From Actinomycetota bacterium (GTDB lineage Bacteria; Actinomycetota; UBA4738; HRBIN12), in assembly GCA_026003015.1 (NCBI GenBank), contig BPGL01000001.1:1345367-1409366 (forward strand): a stretch of DNA of 64,000 nucleotides. The letters are read 5' to 3'. The notes beneath the pieces were generated by a model that made no database searches, had not been told where the DNA came from, and saw nothing but the letters and a program-made list of their open reading frames with translations. Positions within the stretch are counted from its first letter, which is position 1, and every line of letters begins with the position of its first letter. A program made the position numbers and the translations under genes. Positions 44,446 through 51,487 of this stretch are shown here, piece by piece.

Positions 44446-44549
44446 GCCACCATGATGACCCCACCAGGCGAAGGTTCAAAGTGGGCCTGGCGCCCGACAT
44501 GACGTTCTGAGAGGGTACGGCAATCGCAGTACGCCGATACTCCCCTTGT

Positions 44550-44598
44550 CCCCCAGGTGGGGGTCCCCCGATATTCCAGGAACGTCCCCCAGGTGGGG
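44550..44598. repeat. tandem palindromes CCCCCAGGTGGGG(G) flanking a GATATT box
   Basis: Copy 1 CCCCCAGGTGGGGG (44550-44563) and copy 2 CCCCCAGGTGGGG (44586-44598), both preceded by GT, start 36 bases apart. Each is an inverted repeat CCCCCA-GG-TGGGGG. GATATT at 44570-44575 lies between and could be the -10 box of the small ORF downstream. Two equal palindromes around a promoter core look like a regulator's binding sites. Confidence 0.65.
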
Positions 44599-44630
44599 AG
44601 TTGTTCGTGGCAAGTGGAGGAGGGTGCAGC

Positions 44631-44720
44631 ATGAAGGCTCTGCGCCGTGTCCTGATCGCTCTGAGCTCCCTCGCCGCCCTGGCTCTCGCCGGCGGTGCGC
44701 ACTGGAAGGTCCCGGGCTAG
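44631..44720 (+). CDS. 29-residue signal-peptide-like small ORF
   Basis: ATG preceded by GGAGGAGG (44617-44624), one of the strongest ribosome sites in the window. The product starts MKALRR, has a hydrophobic core of about 15 residues (VLIALSSLAALALAG) and ends GGAHWKVPG, stop TAG. This is the layout of a Sec signal peptide with an acceptable cleavage point after GGA, which would release HWKVPG. Upstream are two palindromic repeats and downstream a 17-bp hairpin; on both sides lie orphan sensor kinases. Inference: an exported peptide signal or a small membrane peptide sensed by the kinases. Too short for reliable homology assignment. Confidence 0.55.
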   Translation: MKALRRVLIALSSLAALALAGGAHWKVPG

Positions 44721-44732
44721 GCGACCAAAGTC

Positions 44733-44769
44733 CGGCAAACGGCCCCTGGGCTCCAGGGGCCGTTTGCCG
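44733..44769. terminator. 17-bp perfect hairpin, bidirectional terminator
   Basis: CGGCAAACGGCCCCTGG (44733-44749), loop GCT, exact complement (44753-44769). It sits 12 bases after the small ORF stop and 27 bases beyond the repaired kinase 2 stop, so it can end transcripts from both sides. No long T-run. Confidence 0.8.
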
Positions 44770-44796
44770 TAGTGCCCGCGGATGTCTCGCTATCTC

Positions 44797-46240
44797 TCAG
44801 TGAGTCCGCTGGTCCCGGTGAGTCGCCGGGATTCGGAGGCTGACGGTAGTACCCCCGCCCCATTCTGCTATCAATCACAAGCGAGCCGCCTCCTGACACC
44901 GCCCGCTCACGCATGAGCTCAAGTCCGAAGTGGGCTTCGGAGTCGACACCCGAGGGGTCGAACCCGATACCGTCGTCGGCAACCATGAGATATAGGCTCT
45001 CGTCCGCCGAGTACAGACGCACCAGGATCCGTTTAGCTCGCGCGTAGCGGGCAGCGTTCGACATCGCTTCGCGCGCCACGAGGTAGGCAACAAGTTCGGC
45101 GGCTGGAGACGCCTTGCTATCCTCAAGCTCCAGCTCGAAGGGAACGCCTGACGAGGATGTGAGCTCCTCTGCAAGAGCGCGCAACGTCGCGACAAGCCCA
45201 TCGCTGCCGAGGGATGAGCGACGCAGGCCACCGATAACCTCCCGAATCGCCGTCTGCGCGGATTCAGTTGCGCGGAGGAGCTGCGGGACATCCTCGTCCA
45301 GCTCGAGCAGCCGGCCTTGCTCGAGGTCTTGTCTTACAACCTGGCCCATCAGATGAACCTGAAAGAGAGCGGGAAGTACCTCATCGTGGAGTTCAGCGGC
45401 CAATAGTCGCCGCTCCTCTGCCCGCTCTCTCGCCACCTGCTCGGTCGCAGTTGCGATCACTCGGGTTTTCCGCTCCACCTCCTTGGCCGCCTCGTGCAGC
45501 CCGCGAGCTTGCTCGTGAACCATCCATGCCAGCACGAGCGCGCCACCAAGGGCCAAGAGAGGGAGGAAGCCACCCGCACGATAGGTGAGAGCCATGACTG
45601 GCGCCAGCAGTCCCAGTGAGCAGTAGACCAAGATGGCGCGCTTGGGATCTGGCCCCAAGGCGCGTCGGAAAACTTCACTGGGCCTACTGCGGTGCAAGAC
45701 CGAAACGGGAAGCAAGACCAGGAGGAGATTCACGACCACATCGACAGTCGCTGCTGCCGACGCGGCCACCACGACAGCCGGCCACTGAAACGATGACACT
45801 GAGAACTCTCGGAAGACCAGGCCAGCGCATAGGACGCTGACTCCAACTTCCGCACGGTTGAAGAGAGAACGGGACCAGGGCACGCTGGTTCGGAAATCGG
45901 CCGACCCAGCGAAAGCGACTAACGAAGCCTGCCACGGCGGGAACACCATTGCGGCCGCCAATGCCACCGGGAACGACATCGCGAACGTGAAATCGCTCCA
46001 CAACCTAAGGCGCAGCCCGTCAGACGCAAGCGTGAGTGCAAGCCAACCCGCCAGTTCAAGGATGCGCCTTCCCCCAACCGAGTTCGTATCCTGCGCGAAG
46101 GACCCCATGAGCCCCACGTAAGCAACCGCCACGATCCAGCAGTACGCGCTTACAACTCGCGGGTCCTGGGCACCCCTGGACGCGCGAGCCCGTGCCCCGG
46201 CCCCCTCCGCTGTGATGCTGCTCGACGTCTTCCCGCCCAT
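44797..46240 (-). CDS. NarL-type sensor histidine kinase, MASE9-like membrane domain (kinase 2), frameshifted near the end
   Basis: About 480 residues, distant paralog of kinase 1: membrane domain (about 30-240) with FAMSFPVALAAAMVFPPW and RSLFNRAEVGVSVLCAG, a coiled linker, HisKA_3 AAELHDEVLPALFQVH (H285), HATPase AREAMSNAARYARA, VADDGIGFDP and FGLELMRERA. One extra base in the C5 run 44852-44856 shifts the last 18 codons; skipping it restores the usual end GTTVSLRIPATHRDQRTH and a stop at 44797-44799, before the hairpin. The uncorrected frame runs through the hairpin to 44717 and ends in non-homologous sequence. Start ATG 46240 is chosen after AGGGGGGAGG; 46270 is possible, and the two starts lie in a 14-base direct repeat GGGGAGGCCATGGG. 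G+C is low for the window. Confidence 0.82.
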
Positions 46241-46349
46241 GGCCTCCCCCCTGACCCATGGCCTCCCCATCAACGCACGCGGGCGGCGATGTTCTAGTCC
46301 ACATCCGACGACCAGGGCAAGAGTGACAACTTCGCGGCCGAAGCATCGC

Positions 46350-46355
46350 TACCAT
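46350..46355 (+). promoter_or_regulatory. TACCAT -10 box, leaderless response regulator
   Basis: TACCAT, seven bases, ATG at 46363; no ribosome site in between. Confidence 0.5.
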
Positions 46356-46362
46356 CGATCGC

Positions 46363-47082
46363 ATGAAGCCGCGCGTGCTCGTGGTTGAGGACGAGGCGAG
46401 CATCGCTGAACCCCTCGCGGAGCACCTCCAGCGCGAGGGGTTCGATCCCAAGATCGCGGGAACGATCGCCGACGCGAGGCAGGCGATGGCTCGCGATCAG
46501 CCCGACCTGATCCTCCTCGACGTGATGCTTCCCGACGGCGACGGACGTGATCTGTGCCGCGAAGTTCGCAAGGCATCGGACGTCCCGATCATCATGTTGA
46601 CCGCGAGGGGCGAGGAGGTCGACCGTATCGTCGGGCTCGAGCTGGGCGCGGACGACTACGTCGTGAAGCCGTTCAGCGCAGCGGAGCTCGTCGCGAGGAT
46701 GCGCGCCATCCTCCGTCGAGGACGCACGGGGACGAGGGGCGGCGCGATCTCGGTCGGGGCAATCACGCTCGACCCGGCGTCGCGCCGTGTCACGAAGGAC
46801 GGCGTTCCGATCGACCTCGCCGCCAAGGAGTTCGACCTCCTCCACCTGTTGATGGAGAACGCGGGCGCCGTGCTTCGACGTGAGGAGATCATGGACCGGG
46901 TCTGGGACCCGCACTGGTTCGGGCCGACGAAGACCCTCGACGTCCACATCTCCTGGCTGCGCAAGAAGCTCGAGGACGACCCCTCGTCGCCGACCTACAT
47001 CACGACGATCCGCGGCGTCGGGTTCCGCTTCGCCTCCGCCGACGAGGTCGCGGGCGCCGATCGTGCGCCCGACGCGCGATGA
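46363..47082 (+). CDS. OmpR-family response regulator
   Basis: A 239-residue regulator: receiver domain (about 3-118) with VVEDE acidic pair, phospho-acceptor in LILLDVMLPDGDG (D53), MLTARGEE (Thr) and VVKPF (Lys); winged-helix domain (about 130-228) with KEFDLLHLLMENAG and RKKLEDDPSSPTYITTIRGVGFRF. Its stop overlaps the start of the HisKA kinase gene, so these two form a complete two-component system. It is an OmpR-type output and not an obvious partner for the two NarL-type kinases next door. Confidence 0.95.
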   Translation: MKPRVLVVEDEASIAEPLAEHLQREGFDPKIAGTIADARQAMARDQPDLILLDVMLPDGDGRDLCREVRKASDVPIIMLTARGEEVDRIVGLELGADDYVVKPFSAAELVARMRAILRRGRTGTRGGAISVGAITLDPASRRVTKDGVPIDLAAKEFDLLHLLMENAGAVLRREEIMDRVWDPHWFGPTKTLDVHISWLRKKLEDDPSSPTYITTIRGVGFRFASADEVAGADRAPDAR

Positions 47083-48488
47083 CGCTCCGCACGAGGCTCA
47101 CCCTCGCCTTCGTCTACATCCTCGCCACCATCATCGTCGCGCTCACGATCCCGCTCGCGATCAACCTCTCGAGGCGGGCAACGGCCGAGTTCGAGCGCGA
47201 CACCCTGATCGTCGCGCAAACCCTGGCGGCGGTCCTCAACGCCGAAGACCTCGCCTCGCGGCGGGAGGTGCGTCGGGTGGTCCGTTCGAGCATCGCCGGC
47301 GAGCTCACAGATTCGATCGAGCGCATCGTTATCGTCGATGCCGGGGGAGGCGTCCTGTGGGACAGCGACGGCGAGGAGCCGATCGGCAGCGACTTCGCCA
47401 CCGCCGCCCGTCCCGAGGTCCGAAGCGCGCTGCTCGATGGCCTGCCGACCGCGACGGTCCGGTTCAGCGAGGAGGAGGGTCGAGACATCATGGTCGCGGC
47501 CGCTCCGATCATCGATCAAACGATCGTCGGCGCCGTCCGGCTCACCCGCCGCATCGACGACGTCGGCGACGCGATCCGCCGCACGACCCTCGGCCTCATC
47601 GTCATCGGCGGAGCCGGCCTGCTCGCGGGCGTCGTGATCGCGTTCGCCCTCGCCGGCTCGCTCGCCCGTCCGATCCAGCAGCTGGCCGGCGCTGCCCGAC
47701 GGCTCGGTGCCGGCGACCTGCGCGCGCGGGCGGGCGAGGTCCCCGGCACGAGCGAGATCACCGCGCTCGCCCGCTCCTTCGACGAGATGGCCGATCGTGT
47801 GGAGCGCACGGTGCGTGCCCAGCGCGAGTTCGTGGCCAACGCCTCGCACCAGCTCCGAACGCCGCTCACGGGGCTCAAGCTCCAACTCGAGTCCGCGATC
47901 GCCGACTCGGCCGACCCCGCGGTGCGCGAGCGACTCCAGGCGGCCGATCGCGAGGTCGACCGGCTGGCGCAGATCGTGGAGCGCCTCCTCGCCGCTGCCC
48001 GCGAGGTCGAGGAGGGAGTCGCCACACATGCCGACCTCGGACGGACGGCGCGTGAGGCGGCCGACCGGTGGGCCGAACGGGCGGGGCGCGTGAACGCCGT
48101 GATCACCGTGGCCGGCCTGCCCGGTGACGGGCCGCACGCGATCGCGAACCCGGCCGACCTCGACCAGATCCTCGACAACCTGATCGACAACGCGATCGCC
48201 CACGGGGCGTCGCCGGTGGAGCTCAGCGCGGGCGTCGATGATCGACGAGTTGCCTGGGTGTCGGTCCGCGATCACGGTCCGGGCATCCCCGAAGACGACC
48301 GGGAGCGCGTGACCGAACGCTTCTACCGGGGCCGTGGGGCCGGCCCCGGTGGCTCCGGCCTCGGCCTGGCGATCGCCCGCGAGCTCACCGAGAAGTGGGG
48401 TGGGTCGCTGGCGATCGAGCAGCCCGACGGCGGCGGCACGCGCATCGTCGTACGGCTCCGACCGGCCCCCGCCTCCCCCGCCTCTTAA
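47079..48488 (+). CDS. HisKA-type sensor histidine kinase
   Basis: A 469-residue kinase: helix 1 (about 8-28), an extracytoplasmic sensor domain (about 30-170), helix 2 (about 171-193), HAMP (about 193-247), HisKA with FVANASHQLRTPLTGLK (H257) and HATPase with NLIDNAIAHG, VRDHGPGIPEDD and GSGLGLAIARELTEKWGG. ATG overlaps the response regulator stop (ATGA). Confidence 0.95.
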   Translation: MTLRTRLTLAFVYILATIIVALTIPLAINLSRRATAEFERDTLIVAQTLAAVLNAEDLASRREVRRVVRSSIAGELTDSIERIVIVDAGGGVLWDSDGEEPIGSDFATAARPEVRSALLDGLPTATVRFSEEEGRDIMVAAAPIIDQTIVGAVRLTRRIDDVGDAIRRTTLGLIVIGGAGLLAGVVIAFALAGSLARPIQQLAGAARRLGAGDLRARAGEVPGTSEITALARSFDEMADRVERTVRAQREFVANASHQLRTPLTGLKLQLESAIADSADPAVRERLQAADREVDRLAQIVERLLAAAREVEEGVATHADLGRTAREAADRWAERAGRVNAVITVAGLPGDGPHAIANPADLDQILDNLIDNAIAHGASPVELSAGVDDRRVAWVSVRDHGPGIPEDDRERVTERFYRGRGAGPGGSGLGLAIARELTEKWGGSLAIEQPDGGGTRIVVRLRPAPASPAS

Positions 48489-48511
48489 CCTGCGCTTACC
48501 GTGACCGAGCG

Positions 48512-48517
48512 TAGGCT
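48512..48517 (+). promoter_or_regulatory. TAGGCT -10 box, leaderless
   Basis: TAGGCT, six bases, ATG at 48524. Confidence 0.6.
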
Positions 48518-48523
48518 GCGAGC

Positions 48524-48889
48524 ATGCCTCGAGCCCTGCGCGCGTTCCTGTGGGGGTTCCTCGGCGTCCTGCTCGCCGCGCTGCTGTCCCTCGGCGCCTA
48601 CGCGATCGCCGGCCGGAGCATCGGAGAGCCCGTGACCCCACCCCGCGTGCCCGCCGCGAACCCCGAGCGGCAACCCGGCGGTCAGGCGTCGGCCACGCCG
48701 ACCGGGGAGGTCGACCGCAGCCGCTCCGGCTCGCCCGAGCCCCAGGCGAGCCCAACCGACGACGACCGCGACGACGAGAAGGCATCGGACGACGACGGCT
48801 CCGACGACCGCGGCGGCCATGGCTCAGACGACCGGGGCGGCGAGGGCTCAGACGACGACTCCGACCGCGAGGGTCCCGACGACGACTGA
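48524..48889 (+). CDS. membrane-anchored Asp-rich low-complexity protein
   Basis: A 121-residue protein with one N-terminal helix (about 7-28, FLWGFLGVLLAALLSLGAYA), a Pro/Ser linker, and a C-terminal 45 residues made almost only of Asp, Ser, Gly, Arg and Glu with repeats SDDRGGHG/SDDRGGEG. With the helix as signal anchor the acidic tail would face outward and could bind cations such as calcium. Low complexity alone would make a coding call doubtful, but the TAGGCT leaderless start and a normal hydrophobic helix support it. Follows the two-component genes, possibly a regulated target. Confidence 0.6.
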   Translation: MPRALRAFLWGFLGVLLAALLSLGAYAIAGRSIGEPVTPPRVPAANPERQPGGQASATPTGEVDRSRSGSPEPQASPTDDDRDDEKASDDDGSDDRGGHGSDDRGGEGSDDDSDREGPDDD

Positions 48890-48917
48890 TCGCCGGAGCC
48901 GTGAGAACATAGGCCCG

Positions 48918-49358
48918 ATGTCCGACCACGAGCGGCGACATCGGCGCCGGCAGACCTGGGGCGACGAGCCGGAAGAGCGTGATGCCTCGGCGGTCTACGA
49001 GGCGTTCGCGGCCGATGAGCGCGTTCAGCGAGCCTGGCACGACGCGACGCCGATCGCGCCCTTCAAGGTCGTGTGGCGGTTCCTGTCCCGGAACACCCGG
49101 CGGATCGCGGTCACGATCGCCGGGGCCGCGGTCCTGCTCGCCGGCGTCGCGTTGCTCGTGCTGCCCGGGCCGGGATGGCTCCTCATCTTCATCGGGTTGG
49201 GGATCCTGTCGACGGAGTACGTGTGGGCCCAGCGTCTGCTCAACGAGGCGAAACGCCGAGCCGAGCAGGCCAAAGACGCCGTCTTGAGGAAGAACCGCAC
49301 GGGCGGCGAGGGCGCTCCCGCGGACGGGAGTTCGGCGCAGGACCCCGACGCGGGCTGA
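48918..49358 (+). CDS. PGPGW-type small membrane protein
   Basis: A 146-residue protein. A charged start is followed by two helices, the second containing the diagnostic VLPGPGWLLIFIGLGILSTE, of the PGPGW/TIGR02611 family, and WAQRLLNEAKRRAEQAK. Function unknown; widespread in actinobacteria. ATG at 48918; GAACAT at 48905-48910, seven bases before it, could be a weak -10 for leaderless initiation. Confidence 0.88.
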   Translation: MSDHERRHRRRQTWGDEPEERDASAVYEAFAADERVQRAWHDATPIAPFKVVWRFLSRNTRRIAVTIAGAAVLLAGVALLVLPGPGWLLIFIGLGILSTEYVWAQRLLNEAKRRAEQAKDAVLRKNRTGGEGAPADGSSAQDPDAG

Positions 49359-49360
49359 CG

Positions 49361-50275
49361 GTGACCGTCGGCCGGATCCTGATCGGCACCTCCTCGTGGA
49401 CCGATCCGACCCTCGTGAAGGAGGGCGGCTTCTACCCACCCGAGGTGAAGACCGCCGAGCAGCGTCTGCGCTTCTATGCGTCGCGCTTCCCCATCGTCGA
49501 GGTCGACTCGACCTACTACTTTCCGCCGAGCGAGCGCAACGCGGTGCTGTGGATCGAGCGGACCCCGACGGGATTCACCTTCAACATCAAGGCCTACTCG
49601 CTGCTCACGAACCACCCGACGCGGCCCGACTCGCTGTACCGCGACCTGCAGGACGCGATCCCGCCCGAGCACCGGGACAAGCGCTTCGTCTACCGGGCGC
49701 AGCTGCCGGCCAGCGCGGTCGAGGAGGTCTGGGAGCGGTTCCGGCTCGCGTTGTTCCCGTTGCACTCCGCGGGCAAGCTCGGCGCGGTGCTCTTCCAGTT
49801 CCCCCAGTGGTTCACGATCTCGCGAAGCGCGAAGGCCTACATCGAGGAGTGCGTGGAGCGCCTGCCCGACTACCGCGTGGCGGTGGAGTTCCGCAGCGAG
49901 ACCTGGATGAGCGATCGCAACCGCGACGAGACGCTCGCGTTCCTCGAACAGCGTCGGATCCCGTTCGTGTGCGTCGACATGCCTCAGGGGTTCGCCTCGA
50001 GCGTGCCACCGATCGCCGCCGTCACCGCGGAGGACCTCGCGATGGTTCGGTTCCATGGGCGCAACCGCGCCGCATGGGAGACGAAGAGCGAGACCGCGAG
50101 CGAGCGCTTCCGCTACGACTACGCTAAGGAGGAGCTCCAGGAGTGGGTGCCGAAGATCCGCACCCTCGCGGAGCGGGCCCGCGAGACCCACGTCCTGATG
50201 AACAACTGCTACCGCGACTTCGCCGTGCGCAACGCCCGTGAGCTCGGCGACCTCCTCGACCTGCGGGTCGGCTGA
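49361..50275 (+). CDS. DUF72 family protein
   Basis: A 304-residue TIM-barrel-like protein. ILIGTSSWTDPTLV, YASRFPIVEVDSTYY, FTFNIKAYSLLTNH, LFQFPQWF, VEFRSETW and VRFHGRNRAAW are clear DUF72 (YecE-like) landmarks. Enzymatic role unknown. GTG start two bases after the PGPGW gene's stop. Confidence 0.92.
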   Translation: MTVGRILIGTSSWTDPTLVKEGGFYPPEVKTAEQRLRFYASRFPIVEVDSTYYFPPSERNAVLWIERTPTGFTFNIKAYSLLTNHPTRPDSLYRDLQDAIPPEHRDKRFVYRAQLPASAVEEVWERFRLALFPLHSAGKLGAVLFQFPQWFTISRSAKAYIEECVERLPDYRVAVEFRSETWMSDRNRDETLAFLEQRRIPFVCVDMPQGFASSVPPIAAVTAEDLAMVRFHGRNRAAWETKSETASERFRYDYAKEELQEWVPKIRTLAERARETHVLMNNCYRDFAVRNARELGDLLDLRVG

Positions 50276-50299
50276 GGCCGGCCCGCGAGCGAGCGCGGG

Positions 50300-50305
50300 T
50301 AGGCT
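50300..50305 (+). promoter_or_regulatory. TAGGCT -10 box before the site-2 protease
   Basis: TAGGCT lies three bases before ATG 50309 and nine before the in-frame GTG 50315. By comparison with other genes here, the GTG is the better leaderless start. Confidence 0.5.
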
Positions 50306-50308
50306 CGG

Positions 50309-51445
50309 ATGCTCGTGGACACCCACCGGTACCGGATCGGAACCATCGGCGGGATCCCGCTGTACGTGGGCAGCTCGTGGCCGCTGATCGCGGGCCTGTA
50401 CCTGTACCTGCAGTTCCTCCGCCTGCAGGGGAGCGCCGACTCGGGGCTCGAGGCGGCGGGGTTCGCGCTGGTCGGGGCCGTGCTGTTCTTCGGCAGCGTG
50501 CTCGTCCACGAGGGGGCGCACGCAGCCGTGGCCCGCGCGCTGGGGATCCCCGTCGCCGGGATCACGCTCGTGTTCTGGGGCGGCGCGACCGAGGCGCGGG
50601 CCGACGTCCGGGGTCCGCTCGGGGAGTTCCTCGTCTCGGCCGTCGGACCTGCGAGCACGCTGCTGCTCGCCGCCGCGTTCCGCCTCGTCGCAGGGGAGCT
50701 TTCAGGGACGATGGGCGAGATCGTGCGGGATCTGGCGGCGCTGAACGTGCTGTTCGCGATCCTCAACGCGCTGCCGGGGTTCCCGCTGGACGGCGGCCGG
50801 ATGCTGCTCGCGCTCGCCTGGGGTTTGAGCGGCAGCCGTGGGTCCGCCCTGCGGGTGGCGGGGTGGGTCGGCGTCGGGCTCGGGGCGGCGTGCGGCGCGG
50901 GCGCGGTGTGGGCCTTCACGAACCGCACCGGCCTGTGGTTCATCCTCGCCTACCTGGCTTTCTTGCTGATCGCGACCGGGCGCCAGATGGACGGGCGGGT
51001 CGCGCTCGCCGATCGTCTCCGCGCCGGCACGGTGGCCGACGCCATGGCGCCGCCGTCGCCGGCGATCCCGGCGTCGATGTCGCTGTCGGAGGCCCTCGAT
51101 CGTCACCTGCGGGCCGAGCGCGACCGGTCCTTCCCGGTCGTGGACGACGGGCGGGTGATCGGCACGGTCTCGCTCGCCTCCGCGCGCCGTGCCGGCGCGC
51201 GCAACCCCCTGCGCCCGGTGCGCGACGGCCTCGTGCCACTGCGCGAGCTCGTCGTCGTCTCGCCGGAGGAGCCCCTGGACCGCGCCCTCGAGTGGATCGG
51301 CGGCCGCGAGGCGCTCGTCCTTCGCGACGGCGTCCTCGTCGGGCGCCTCGCGGCCGCCGACGTCCAGCGCTGGTACCGACGGCGCTTCGAGCCGACCGAC
51401 CGGACCCAGGCCGGCCCGCCGGTGCCCCCCCGCCCCGACGGCTGA
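50309..51445 (+). CDS. M50 site-2 protease family membrane protein with CBS-like tail
   Basis: A 378-residue (or 376 if GTG 50315 is used) intramembrane metalloprotease. VHEGAHAAVARALG (HExxH) and NALPGFPLDGGRML (zinc-binding Asp) are intact within six or so helices; the C-terminal 130 residues (about 240-365, AIPASMSLSEALDRHLRAERDRSFPVVDDGRVIG-like text, core FPVVDDGRVIG) are a CBS pair. These Rip3/SpoIVFB-type proteases cut membrane-bound regulators; CBS domains sense adenosyl nucleotides. Confidence 0.9.
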   Translation: MLVDTHRYRIGTIGGIPLYVGSSWPLIAGLYLYLQFLRLQGSADSGLEAAGFALVGAVLFFGSVLVHEGAHAAVARALGIPVAGITLVFWGGATEARADVRGPLGEFLVSAVGPASTLLLAAAFRLVAGELSGTMGEIVRDLAALNVLFAILNALPGFPLDGGRMLLALAWGLSGSRGSALRVAGWVGVGLGAACGAGAVWAFTNRTGLWFILAYLAFLLIATGRQMDGRVALADRLRAGTVADAMAPPSPAIPASMSLSEALDRHLRAERDRSFPVVDDGRVIGTVSLASARRAGARNPLRPVRDGLVPLRELVVVSPEEPLDRALEWIGGREALVLRDGVLVGRLAAADVQRWYRRRFEPTDRTQAGPPVPPRPDG

Positions 51446-51474
51446 GGGTGGAAGGGCGTGTCCCGGCAGGCCGC

Positions 51475-51480
51475 TAGCAT
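51475..51480 (+). promoter_or_regulatory. TAGCAT -10 box, leaderless adnA
   Basis: TAGCAT, seven bases, GTG at 51488. It sets the start of the helicase gene 30 bases inside the longest open frame. Confidence 0.6.
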
Positions 51481-51487
51481 CAGCGCG

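Noticed and set aside
44550..44598. The CCCCCAGGTGGGG copies as a mini CRISPR or mobile-element end
   Set aside because: Only two copies, 36 bases apart, no spacer series and no cas or transposase gene; promoter position fits operators better.
46238..46271. Repeated GGGGAGGCCATGGG as a regulatory repeat
   Set aside because: It simply duplicates a ribosome-site-plus-ATG at the kinase 2 start; most likely a local slippage duplication offering two starts.
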